Of a stretch of 64,000 nucleotides of DNA, positions 38,624 to 46,773 are shown one piece after another (position 1 is the first letter of the stretch; each line of letters begins with the position of its first letter). The stretch covers positions 496,001 to 560,000 of the forward strand of contig CBDDCQ010000006.1 in assembly GCA_965226285.1 (NCBI GenBank), in the 5' to 3' direction. A program made the position numbers and the translations under genes. The DNA is from CBDDCQ01 sp965226285 (GTDB lineage: Bacteria; Bacteroidota; Bacteroidia; Flavobacteriales; Ichthyobacteriaceae). The notes beneath the pieces were generated by a model that saw only the letters and a list, made by a program, of their open reading frames with translations, was not told the DNA's origin and did not search any database.

Positions 38624-40531
38624 TTATATAATTTGATAGTGATTTAATGAATTCATTTTTACTTTTTTGTTTTCTATTAATTTTCGCAATACTTCTAAGA
38701 TTTGTTGCTCTTCTATATGATATAATTCTGCGAGTATGCCTCTAATATCTATAGATTGTTTCTTTAATAAACCCAGTATCTTTTGTTCTACATTCCAATA
38801 TGATTTTTCACAAGTAAGCCTTTTACTTTTCTTTAAACATACATCACACCCTGTGCATTCTTTATATTGTCTCTCTCCAAAGTACTGTAGTAATTGTATG
38901 TTTCTACACTTATGTATATTCACGACATAGTCCAACATTGCAAGTATTCTATCTGTGTCACGTTGATTGCGAATTTCTATATTTTTCTTAGTATTATGAG
39001 GTAAGTTTTTATCTCTATTTTGTAACATGGTAATATAACTTTTACTTTCTGCAGGAATATACTCAATTACACCATGTTGGCGAAGTATATTTAAATTGTT
39101 CTTGGTTTGATAAATATTATTTTCTACTCTTTTGGCGAGTTTATTTTCATCGATTCGTACTGGTTTTACAGTAATTTCAGTATAACTTCTAAGTATTGTT
39201 TTACAAAATTCTTCTATATTTGGATTTTGATTGTAATAGTGAAAAAGAGATTCTCTCTCCATAAGAAATTGCACTTTGCTGGGTATATATTCTTTTTCAG
39301 AAAATAACAATATACCTTCATTTTCTAATATTTTTAATACTTTGAAAACTTTAGTGATCATAAAGTTATATTGAGTACAAAAATTATTTATAGTAAAAGG
39401 GTATTTCTGGTCTATGCCTCCCGATAAAGGAATACGTAAATACTGCATCAGTTTATCATATACCTGTGATGCAAATTTAATAGTAGGCAAATTTTTATAG
39501 TGAAGTTTTTTTACATTTTTTATTTCACTTTCCATAGCCAAGAGTACGGCATAAGCCGTGTTTCCATCTCGTCCTGCTCTACCGGCTTCTTGAAAATAAG
39601 CCTCTATACTGGAAGGAATATTCATATGTACTACGAATCTCACATTGGATTTATCTATACCCATACCAAAGGCATTGGTAGCCACTATAATGCTGATTTT
39701 TTCATTTTGCCAATCTTTTTGCTTTTGTTGTTTTTCTCTTGCAGGAAGTCCTGCGTGATAAAAATCTGCCTGAATTTGGTTTTTATTCAAAAAATCCGAT
39801 ACTTCTTTAGATCTGCGCCTACTACCTACATATACCACTCCTGAACCCTTTATTTTATTGATGATAGATAGTAATCTGTAGTTCTTATCTTGGGGATATA
39901 ATACCATATAAAATAAATTTTTTCGTTCAAAGGATTTTTGAAGTATATTTTCTTTTTTAAAATGCAATTTTTTCTGTATATCCTTAACTACATTTGGAGT
40001 AGCAGAGGCAGTAACAGCTAGAGTGGGCACAGGTTTGGCAAAATACTCTTTAATTTGAGCTATCTGAAGATAGTCTGGTCTAAAGTCATATCCCCATTGC
40101 GAGATACAATGCGATTCATCTACAGCTAACAAATTTATATTCATGTATTTTAGCCTACTTTTGAAATCTTCTGACTTTAAACGCTCTGGGGATATATATA
40201 AAAATTTATATTCTCCATTTACGCAACTCTCTAAAGTATTCTCAATTTCCGACTTAGATAATTCACCTGTAACAGCTACGGCAGCAATACCTCTTTTAGT
40301 GAGATTTTCTACTTGGTCTTGCATCAATGCTATCAAAGGAGAAACCACAATACAAATTCCCTTTTTGACTAATGCTGGTACCTGAAAACAAATAGATTTA
40401 CCACCTCCTGTGGGGAGTAGTGCCAAAGTATCCTTTCCATCTAATACAGATTGTATTATTTCATTTTGCAAAAGCCTAAAATCACTATATCCCCAATACT
40501 TTTTTAAAACTTCTAATTGAAGAGAAGACAT
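38624..40531 (-). CDS. recQ: ATP-dependent DNA helicase RecQ
   Basis: A 635-residue superfamily 2 helicase for recombination repair. Walker A TGGGKS (41-46), DESH box (138-141) in AVDESHCISQWG, motif VI in EAGRAGRDG, and the RQC zinc cluster in CRNIQ...KECTGCDVC. The C-terminal winged-helix region is present; no HRDC domain is evident, typical of shorter Bacteroidota RecQ paralogues. Stands alone, 15 nt from the TlpA-like gene and in the same direction. Confidence 0.93.
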   Translation of the reverse strand: MSSLQLEVLKKYWGYSDFRLLQNEIIQSVLDGKDTLALLPTGGGKSICFQVPALVKKGICIVVSPLIALMQDQVENLTKRGIAAVAVTGELSKSEIENTLESCVNGEYKFLYISPERLKSEDFKSRLKYMNINLLAVDESHCISQWGYDFRPDYLQIAQIKEYFAKPVPTLAVTASATPNVVKDIQKKLHFKKENILQKSFERKNLFYMVLYPQDKNYRLLSIINKIKGSGVVYVGSRRRSKEVSDFLNKNQIQADFYHAGLPAREKQQKQKDWQNEKISIIVATNAFGMGIDKSNVRFVVHMNIPSSIEAYFQEAGRAGRDGNTAYAVLLAMESEIKNVKKLHYKNLPTIKFASQVYDKLMQYLRIPLSGGIDQKYPFTINNFCTQYNFMITKVFKVLKILENEGILLFSEKEYIPSKVQFLMERESLFHYYNQNPNIEEFCKTILRSYTEITVKPVRIDENKLAKRVENNIYQTKNNLNILRQHGVIEYIPAESKSYITMLQNRDKNLPHNTKKNIEIRNQRDTDRILAMLDYVVNIHKCRNIQLLQYFGERQYKECTGCDVCLKKSKRLTCEKSYWNVEQKILGLLKKQSIDIRGILAELYHIEEQQILEVLRKLIENKKVKMNSLNHYQII

Positions 40532-40546
40532 TAAGAAAAAGTATTT

Positions 40547-41758
40547 TTAATCTAACAAACTCTGGATAAACTCCTCATTTTTTTTTACAAAATCCGGATA
40601 ACTATCAGTTGCTGGACCTGAAAAACCAGTGTGTATCTTCTTTATTTTACCATCTCTACCTATATATATAGCTGTAGGATAAGACATTATTTTATTGAGT
40701 TGAGGTAGCACAGAACTAGGGTCTTTGCTCCTATCAGTTACCGCAATGGCAAAATCATATTTAGCATTATGGTATTTAATACTCTTGAGTACAAATTCTT
40801 TAGCTTTTTTTAGAACTCCTTTAGCATAAAATTCAAAACAAAGCCCTATGATTTCCAAACCTCTATCATGATATTTATCATATATCTCCGAAAGATATTT
40901 AGTTTCATCCATACAGTTGGGGCACCAAGTACCCATAATCTGCAGTATCACTACTTTATTTTTATACTTTTTATCTTTAAGCGATATTTTTTTAGAGCTC
41001 TTTACATCAGGTAGTGAAAAATCAATACCATCATATCCCTTTTTGAGATAAGTAAGTTTTTCTGCATCTTGTAAGAAGCCCTCTTTTACTCCTTTAGTTG
41101 CTTTAAATTCTTGCTTATACGATACACTTGCATACATGGATCCTTTCATTTGTGTTGCGTTGATTCGCGCTTCAAATACCCATACATGTAGCCCATCAAA
41201 ACCAGATATTTTTAAAGAATCTCCATCTACAACACCTTGCAAGTACCGGTAATCCCCTGTTTCTGTAACAAAAGAACCCTTTACTATTTTTTTCTTATTT
41301 TGCTTCTCCTCTGTGAATTCTCCTATAGCATTGGTATTTTTTCCAAATACTGTAGTCCATTTACCTTGTACTGAAAATTTAGAATTTCTATATACTTTAT
41401 ACCTTGGGCGGTCGCCATATTTTGCATAAAATGGAAGTGCATAATCCTTTTTATCATATCTGTAAAAAGTACCTATTAATTCATCTCTCTTTATCTTTGC
41501 TTTAATTTCCGTATTGAAAATAGGCGATGGAATAAAAATAGAATCGCTCTTTATAATTACCGAATTTTTCCATTCTAACCGCTCATCCGCATTGTGAATT
41601 ACAAGGTGTTTGTTATCTATAATTTCAAAGGTGAATGGAACTTTTTTTTGTCCTTTATATACTATAATTTCTGCATACCATCTACCATTTTTTAATTTGA
41701 CTTGCTTTTGATTACAAGAAATAAGTAATATTACTGCTATTAAAATAATTTTTTTCAT
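40547..41758 (-). CDS. TlpA-like thioredoxin-fold lipoprotein
   Basis: A 403-residue lipoprotein (Cys15 in VILLISCNQK). Residues ~30-240 form a beta-rich N-terminal domain of unknown family; the rest is a TlpA/ResA-type thioredoxin domain with the redox pair in GTWCPNCMDET. It is expected to reduce or form disulfides in the periplasm. It lies just downstream of the Zorya-like operon on the same strand, separated by about 150 bp, and is probably an ordinary chromosomal neighbour. Confidence 0.85.
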   Translation of the reverse strand: MKKIILIAVILLISCNQKQVKLKNGRWYAEIIVYKGQKKVPFTFEIIDNKHLVIHNADERLEWKNSVIIKSDSIFIPSPIFNTEIKAKIKRDELIGTFYRYDKKDYALPFYAKYGDRPRYKVYRNSKFSVQGKWTTVFGKNTNAIGEFTEEKQNKKKIVKGSFVTETGDYRYLQGVVDGDSLKISGFDGLHVWVFEARINATQMKGSMYASVSYKQEFKATKGVKEGFLQDAEKLTYLKKGYDGIDFSLPDVKSSKKISLKDKKYKNKVVILQIMGTWCPNCMDETKYLSEIYDKYHDRGLEIIGLCFEFYAKGVLKKAKEFVLKSIKYHNAKYDFAIAVTDRSKDPSSVLPQLNKIMSYPTAIYIGRDGKIKKIHTGFSGPATDSYPDFVKKNEEFIQSLLD

Positions 41759-41909
41759 ACTGCTATTCAGACTTTATATATTATAATGCACAAATGTAAC
41801 AAAAAATTACTATTCCAAATAGTAGTAAAGTATTGTTTAGTTTTTGGTAGATTCCACTTACAAGTGCACTCAACGCCTATACCATTTTTTATATCTGTTT
41901 TTATAGGTG

Positions 41910-43346
41910 TTATGTGTTTTTGTTTTTCATAAATTTAGACATGTCTATTTTTCCTTTAATTTTTAACCCTCTTAGTTTAGTCCTTTGTCTAACATTTGGA
42001 CTGTTTTTAATGTTATTTTTTTGTTTAAATTCAAGTAAAGTAATATGTTTAATCCCCAGAGCTTTTGCTTTTAAAGCAAATCCTCTGTCTGTTGTAATGA
42101 GCACTCCTTTTTTATCTTTGTATTGATAAGCAATAGACAAAATTCTATTATCAGGAGAATCTCTTCTAAAATCTGGTGGTAAAACAACTAAATTAGACGG
42201 TTTAAATTTAATATCTCTTTTTGAATTTTCTATATTGGAAATTGCCCAACGAACATTACTTACTTTTATTTCTGTTTTTAATTTTCTTTTATTTCCTTTT
42301 AAACGATCCAATTCATCTACTACTGTAAAGGGTAGTATAATATCATGGTTTTCGTCTATATGATCCAATATTTTTGGTTCATCTATAAATACATTGGTGT
42401 CAATGATATAAGGAGACTCTCTTATATTATCTATTTGTTTTGTATCATCTACTTCATCATAATTTGTTGTAGTTTCTACTTCTTTTATTGCTTCTTTAGT
42501 TTCTTTTTTGTCAATATTAGGTTGTTCTACAACTTCTGTATGGAATGATTCTATCTCTTCTTTTTTATTTTCTTCTAATCCTTTTTCTACCTTTTCACAA
42601 TATTTCTTCTTAAATTGTTTTAAGTAAATACTATCCTTAAATTGCTTTTGATGGTGCTTATCTACTTCTGAATGGCATTTAATACAAAGACACTTTAAAT
42701 TATCAGGCGAATTGTTGGTTTTATCTAAATTTATATGATGCGTGTGCCAATATTCATTATCATACCATGTTTTCGGTTTTTTACCACATTCTTCACAAGT
42801 GTAGTTTTTACTTTCTCTGTATTCTTTGCTAATCCTTGGAAAATCAAAGGTATATCCGTTTATATCTACTTTGATTTCATTTTTTTGAATATCTTTTTTG
42901 TCTAATGTTCCAAAAAAATCTTTAGAAGTTTCAACGCCATTATTTAATTCTTTTTTACATTTACTACATACATTAAGAACTTGATATGGATATTCTTCTT
43001 TTGTATCTCTATCTGTAATATCGTTTGTTTTATTATTTGAAAAAACATAATAAGCACCAAACATACCGTTATCCATAAAATCTTGTATAACAGAACATTT
43101 AACCAAATGAATTCTTGAAAATGAATCATATTTTTTTACTCTATATGTTGGCATATACATATACCCTTTTCTTTCAATTTTCTCGTCATCGTAATAAATA
43201 CCATCATCTGTAAACTTTATTTTTCCATCTTGGTACGCTTTTGTAAAATCTTCTTTTATAATTTTAAATGGCTCTTGCTTTACCTTTGGAAACCCCCTTT
43301 CATCCAAAAACTTATGTAATTCCCCAAAACTATACAACTCTTTCAT
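41910..43346 (-). CDS. HNH-PIN fusion protein, putative effector of the Zorya-like operon
   Basis: A 478-residue two-nuclease fusion. Residues ~125-230 form an HNH-type zinc domain: CSKC (127-130), CEEC (184-187), HTHHINLD with the HNH His pair (203-204), Asn216 in SPDNLKCLCIKCH and a second Cys pair (221, 224). A charged Glu/Lys/Thr-rich linker (~255-308) leads to a PIN RNase-like domain (~311-440) with the acidic set in place: Asp316 (IIDTNVFID), Glu345 (VVDELDRLKG), Asp399 (SPDNRIL) and Asp420 (ITTDRGFALKAKAL). The last ~40 residues are basic. It starts on the last base of the zorB-like stop (TAATG), so expression is coupled to the motor genes. In type II Zorya an HNH protein (ZorE) is the effector; joining it to PIN is unusual. 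DNA and RNA cleavage are both inferred. Confidence 0.8.
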   Translation of the reverse strand: MKELYSFGELHKFLDERGFPKVKQEPFKIIKEDFTKAYQDGKIKFTDDGIYYDDEKIERKGYMYMPTYRVKKYDSFSRIHLVKCSVIQDFMDNGMFGAYYVFSNNKTNDITDRDTKEEYPYQVLNVCSKCKKELNNGVETSKDFFGTLDKKDIQKNEIKVDINGYTFDFPRISKEYRESKNYTCEECGKKPKTWYDNEYWHTHHINLDKTNNSPDNLKCLCIKCHSEVDKHHQKQFKDSIYLKQFKKKYCEKVEKGLEENKKEEIESFHTEVVEQPNIDKKETKEAIKEVETTTNYDEVDDTKQIDNIRESPYIIDTNVFIDEPKILDHIDENHDIILPFTVVDELDRLKGNKRKLKTEIKVSNVRWAISNIENSKRDIKFKPSNLVVLPPDFRRDSPDNRILSIAYQYKDKKGVLITTDRGFALKAKALGIKHITLLEFKQKNNIKNSPNVRQRTKLRGLKIKGKIDMSKFMKNKNT

Positions 43347-44071
43347 TATTTATTTATTTGTTCAATAGCTTCTTTTACCACTTTTTTACTATTTGTTACA
43401 ATCCTAAATTCTACCCGTCTTGAATATTTTTTATTTTCTTTTTTACCTGTTTCATAAGTCAATTTTTTATCCTCATCCAAAGTTCGTCCATAAGAAAGAC
43501 CATTAGCCGTTACCAAGTACGACAGTTCTTTTTCATTATTTTTATAATACTGAGGAAATGACTTTTTAAAAAAACGTAAAACAGCAACTGCTCTACGTTG
43601 AGACAATATCATATTACTTAAATACGAATCTTTATCAAAATTATAAGAAGATTTGGTATCTGTATGCCCCTCTATTCTAATTTCACTAATCCGCCCCTTA
43701 TATTCATCTTTTAAAATCATCTTAAAATATCTTGGTAAAAAGTCTTTTAAAATTTCTTTGAACTTATCGCTTAAACGATGATCTCCAGTAGCAAAAAGAA
43801 TATCAGGGTTCACAAATTTTATGGACAAATCTTTATCCAAAACAACATTCCATTTTTTTAAATCATCTTTAAATTCTTTTTCTAATTCAGAATACAATTC
43901 CTCTTCCGTTGCCTTAAATTCTTCAAATATCAAGTCTCGTTGGGCTTTCTTTTTATTTACATCTATCATAAAAGCGATCGCTACAAACATAAAAATCACC
44001 ATTAACCCTGTCATCATATCGCTTACAGACATCCAATTGCTTTCTTCATTGTTTTTTTTGCTAAAAGCCAT
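43346..44071 (-). CDS. zorB: ZorB-like MotB/OmpA-domain motor stator protein
   Basis: A 241-residue inner-membrane protein with a single N-terminal helix (~17-36). It carries the MotB-type ion-carrying Asp at residue 18 in SVSDMMTGLMVIF. A periplasmic OmpA-like peptidoglycan-binding domain follows: the strand FATGDHRL, IRIEGHTDTK (132-140), LSQRRAVAVLRFF and SRRVEFRI. In Zorya systems ZorB pairs with ZorA in an ion-driven membrane motor that senses phage entry. Here it is sandwiched between the zorA-like and HNH-PIN genes with one-base TAATG overlaps at both ends. A plain flagellar MotB or ExbD/TolR is less likely, as no flagellar or TonB genes are near. Confidence 0.82.
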   Translation of the reverse strand: MAFSKKNNEESNWMSVSDMMTGLMVIFMFVAIAFMIDVNKKKAQRDLIFEEFKATEEELYSELEKEFKDDLKKWNVVLDKDLSIKFVNPDILFATGDHRLSDKFKEILKDFLPRYFKMILKDEYKGRISEIRIEGHTDTKSSYNFDKDSYLSNMILSQRRAVAVLRFFKKSFPQYYKNNEKELSYLVTANGLSYGRTLDEDKKLTYETGKKENKKYSRRVEFRIVTNSKKVVKEAIEQINK

Positions 44072-45315
44072 TAGTTCCTATTTTGTTTGTTATCGTATTT
44101 TTCTACCATTCGTTGTAATGCGTTATCAAAATTTTGAAAAGTGTTATCTAACCTCTCATAAAATTTTTCGTTGATATTTTCTAAATCATTGGATAAAGAT
44201 TTACTGGATTGCTTAATAAGTCCAACACCTTCATTGAGTTGTTTTTCTGTGTTTTTCCAAAATACTTCGTTGATGTCTTTTATGTTTTTAACTTCTTTTA
44301 ATTTATTTAAAAGCACTGCAACACTATCGCTAAAATTCATTTGTTCTTTTACCCAATTATTAAGTTTATTGGTGGTATTGTCAAATGCTTCAGTATTATT
44401 TTTTAACGTTTCAATAGAACTGGTCAATTTATGCACAATATCTTGGTATTTGGTATCATCTACCATTACCGCTTGCAACTGCTCTATCAATTTTTTAAGG
44501 TGGCTGTTATCGTTGGTAAGTTTTTCTGTATTTTCGGCTATTTCTTTAATGGAAGTAGAAGAAGTTTCAAAATCATTTACCACAGCTTTAAATTGGTCTA
44601 TAAGCGTTTCTATACCTTCTTTGTTTTCTGTTTGCCAAGTAATCATATTTTGAACACTTTGGTTTAATGCTTCAAAATTTTCTTTTACCAATTTATCCAC
44701 AATTTCTTTCATTTGCTCATTAAATTGCTTTGTGGATTCTTTCATCGCTTCCACCAAGGCTTCGGTATTGCTTTCTTGCAACAATTTAGAAAATTCATCA
44801 AATTTTTTAGCTAAAAGCTCTTTAATATCACTTGCATTATCGCGTTGTTCGTTTCTCAATTTTTGAATTTGTGTCAATAAACTACTATCGCCATCGCCTC
44901 CTAATGCCTTTTTTATTTCTTTTAATGTTTCTGTATTTTCATATAACAATTCCAATTCATTCAAAGAACCTGTTGAATTTTTATTGTCTCTTTTTTCTAC
45001 CCCATCCAAAACAAGCAACGATATTTTTTTTGATAAAACGGATAAAAAAATTCCAATAATAGAAGTTAAAAAAGCAGTTTTTAAACCTTCTAATAAACTG
45101 GGAATGCTATCTTCTATATTAGAAGTATCAAAATCTTGCAACCCAAAATAAATACCAACGAATGTTCCTAAAACGCCTAATGTTGTAAACGAAGATGGGA
45201 AATTTTCATACCAATACATATTGGTTTCTTTTGTTCCTTTTTTATCTAAGTAAATGATTAAACCTATTTGACAAATAATGAAAATAAAAAATAAGGTGTA
45301 AAAAAAAGGTATCAT
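44071..45315 (-). CDS. zorA: ZorA-like MotA/TolQ-domain protein with long coiled-coil tail
   Basis: A 414-residue membrane protein. Three hydrophobic segments (~3-23, 42-60, 77-100) include the MotA/TolQ core: FPSSFTTLGVLGTFVGIYFG and GLKTAFLTSIIGIFLSVL. From ~115 to the end it is a charged, heptad-rich region of about 300 residues with no Pro or Cys clusters, fitting a long cytoplasmic coiled coil. ZorA proteins have such a tail, which in the characterised E. coli system carries the signal into the cytoplasm; MotA, TolQ and ExbB lack it. First gene of the operon; its stop overlaps the zorB-like start by one base. Confidence 0.82.
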   Translation of the reverse strand: MIPFFYTLFFIFIICQIGLIIYLDKKGTKETNMYWYENFPSSFTTLGVLGTFVGIYFGLQDFDTSNIEDSIPSLLEGLKTAFLTSIIGIFLSVLSKKISLLVLDGVEKRDNKNSTGSLNELELLYENTETLKEIKKALGGDGDSSLLTQIQKLRNEQRDNASDIKELLAKKFDEFSKLLQESNTEALVEAMKESTKQFNEQMKEIVDKLVKENFEALNQSVQNMITWQTENKEGIETLIDQFKAVVNDFETSSTSIKEIAENTEKLTNDNSHLKKLIEQLQAVMVDDTKYQDIVHKLTSSIETLKNNTEAFDNTTNKLNNWVKEQMNFSDSVAVLLNKLKEVKNIKDINEVFWKNTEKQLNEGVGLIKQSSKSLSNDLENINEKFYERLDNTFQNFDNALQRMVEKYDNKQNRN

Positions 45316-45363
45316 TGTTTATAAAATTTTCCAGTTTAAGGAGGGTTCTAAATTCATTATTTC

Positions 45364-45371
45364 CAAAATTA
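45364..45371 (-). promoter_or_regulatory. Possible -7 box of the Zorya-like operon
   Basis: On the minus strand TAATTTTG matches TAnnTTTG, 48 nt upstream of the zorA-like ATG. No TTG at the expected distance. Confidence 0.35.
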
Positions 45372-45544
45372 AAATTGTGAAAATTTAAAGCAGTCGCCAG
45401 AACCCACATATAATTATATACGACTACTAAAAATCAGTACAATATTAGTTATTTATTTTAAGCAAATATTAAAAATTTTATTTTGTTATTTGATTACAAA
45501 ATTATAAAAATAGGTCTATCATTCATGTTTTAGTTTATTTTTAA

Positions 45545-45552
45545 TATATTTG
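45545..45552 (+). promoter_or_regulatory. -7 box of the 45558 lipoprotein gene
   Basis: TATATTTG only 5 nt before the ATG. With a transcription start ~7 nt after the box, the mRNA would be leaderless or nearly so. Confidence 0.45.
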
Positions 45553-45557
45553 CAATT

Positions 45558-46001
45558 ATGAAGTTATATTTTAGATATGCAGTTTTATTAACTTTTATAA
45601 GTTGTGTTATGAGCCAAAATAAATTATCTATCGTAGAGGCTTTAGCTTATGACTGGTTAGGAGGACATGAAGGGGTAAGCGGTACGAATTATAGGGTGAA
45701 ATTATCTTATATTCCGTTGGGTTTTGAACCTCTTTATTTTTGGATAGGAGGGGTAAAACTCAAAGCAGAACAAAAGGAAAATCCTAATTTTGTATATGCT
45801 TATCATCAAAATACAAATAGACATATATTTATAAAAGAATCTCAAGGAGATGCTATAATGCAAGAGACACAAGCCAAGCAGGAGGATATATCTGAAAAAT
45901 ATAGAGGCAAAAATGTACTCGTGTTTCAAACTAAAAACTCTGGCATTCAATATATAGAAATACTAAAATTCAAAAAAACTGATACAAGGTTTTATCAATA
46001 A
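45558..46001 (+). CDS. Small putative lipoprotein of unknown function
   Basis: A 147-residue protein that I do not recognise. The N-terminus looks like a signal peptide with a lipobox-like Cys16 (LTFISCVMSQ). The rest is predicted mainly beta (KLSYIPLGFEPLYFWIGGVKLKAE) with no known motif. It converges on tpiA (13 nt between stops). The start is well supported by the signal sequence, although the promoter box sits right before it. Confidence 0.7.
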   Translation: MKLYFRYAVLLTFISCVMSQNKLSIVEALAYDWLGGHEGVSGTNYRVKLSYIPLGFEPLYFWIGGVKLKAEQKENPNFVYAYHQNTNRHIFIKESQGDAIMQETQAKQEDISEKYRGKNVLVFQTKNSGIQYIEILKFKKTDTRFYQ

Positions 46002-46014
46002 GAAAGGATAACAC

Positions 46015-46767
46015 TTATAATAACTGAGTAAGCTCATAAAAATCATCCGCCTTTAATGCAGCTCCTCCTATGAGTCCCCCATCTACATCAGGTTTGGAAA
46101 ATATTTCTTTGGCATTGTTAGGTTTACAACTTCCACCATACAATATAGAGGTACTTTCTGCTGTCTCTTTGCCATATTTAGAGGCTAATACCCCTCTAAT
46201 ATATGCGTGTGCCTCCTGTGCTTGTTCTGGGCTAGCAGTCTCTCCTGTGCCTATTGCCCACACAGGTTCATAAGCCAATACAATATTTTTAAATTTTTCA
46301 CTACTCAAATGAAATAAACCTTTTGATATTTGGCTTTCCATTACCTCAAAGTGTTTTCCTTCTTTTCTTTCGTTTAATAATTCTCCTACACAAAAGATAA
46401 TTCTGAGGTTATAGCTAAGTGCTTGAGATACTTTTTCCGATAGAAGTTCATTCGTTTCTTTAAAATAAGTTCTTCTTTCGGAATGTCCTAGTATTACTGT
46501 ATTTACTCCTAATGACTGTATCATATTGGCAGAAACTTCGCCCGTATAGGCTCCGCGCTCACTTTGGTGAATATTCTGAGCCGCTATCTTTATGGGGCTT
46601 TTTTTAAGTGCCTGTACTACCGGATATAAATTTGTAAATGCAGGGGCTACTATGATTTCTGCTTTATTGTTTTGAGGGATTAAACCATTTAATTTTTCTA
46701 CTAATTCTAAGGATTGCTTAAGATCGTTATTCATCTTCCAATTTCCTGCTATTATTTGTTTTCTCAT
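46015..46767 (-). CDS. tpiA: Triosephosphate isomerase
   Basis: A 250-residue TIM barrel interconverting glyceraldehyde 3-phosphate and dihydroxyacetone phosphate. GNWKMN (substrate Lys), GHSERR (catalytic His), AYEPVWAIGTG (catalytic Glu) and YGGSCKPNNA are all present. Last gene of the DUF1599 / DoxX / permease / tpiA operon; the permease ends 6 nt before it. Confidence 0.97.
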   Translation of the reverse strand: MRKQIIAGNWKMNNDLKQSLELVEKLNGLIPQNNKAEIIVAPAFTNLYPVVQALKKSPIKIAAQNIHQSERGAYTGEVSANMIQSLGVNTVILGHSERRTYFKETNELLSEKVSQALSYNLRIIFCVGELLNERKEGKHFEVMESQISKGLFHLSSEKFKNIVLAYEPVWAIGTGETASPEQAQEAHAYIRGVLASKYGKETAESTSILYGGSCKPNNAKEIFSKPDVDGGLIGGAALKADDFYELTQLL

Positions 46768-46773
46768 GTTTCT

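Noticed and set aside
39107..39844. Plus-strand open frames opposite recQ
   Set aside because: They are antisense to conserved helicase codons, rich in Phe/Ile/Tyr from the AT bias, and lack start signals.
40547..41758. TlpA-like lipoprotein as a fourth gene of the Zorya-like operon
   Set aside because: A 150-bp gap separates it, it carries its own lipoprotein signal, and periplasmic redox proteins are not part of known Zorya systems.
41910..43346. The PIN domain as the toxin of a VapBC-type toxin-antitoxin pair
   Set aside because: No small antitoxin gene is adjacent, the PIN is the C-terminal domain of a 478-residue protein, and the gene is coupled to the motor genes.
43346..45315. ZorAB-like pair as flagellar MotAB or TolQR/ExbBD
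   Set aside because: The long coiled-coil tail on the MotA/TolQ-type partner, the nuclease gene in the operon and the absence of flagellar, Tol-Pal or TonB genes all favour Zorya.
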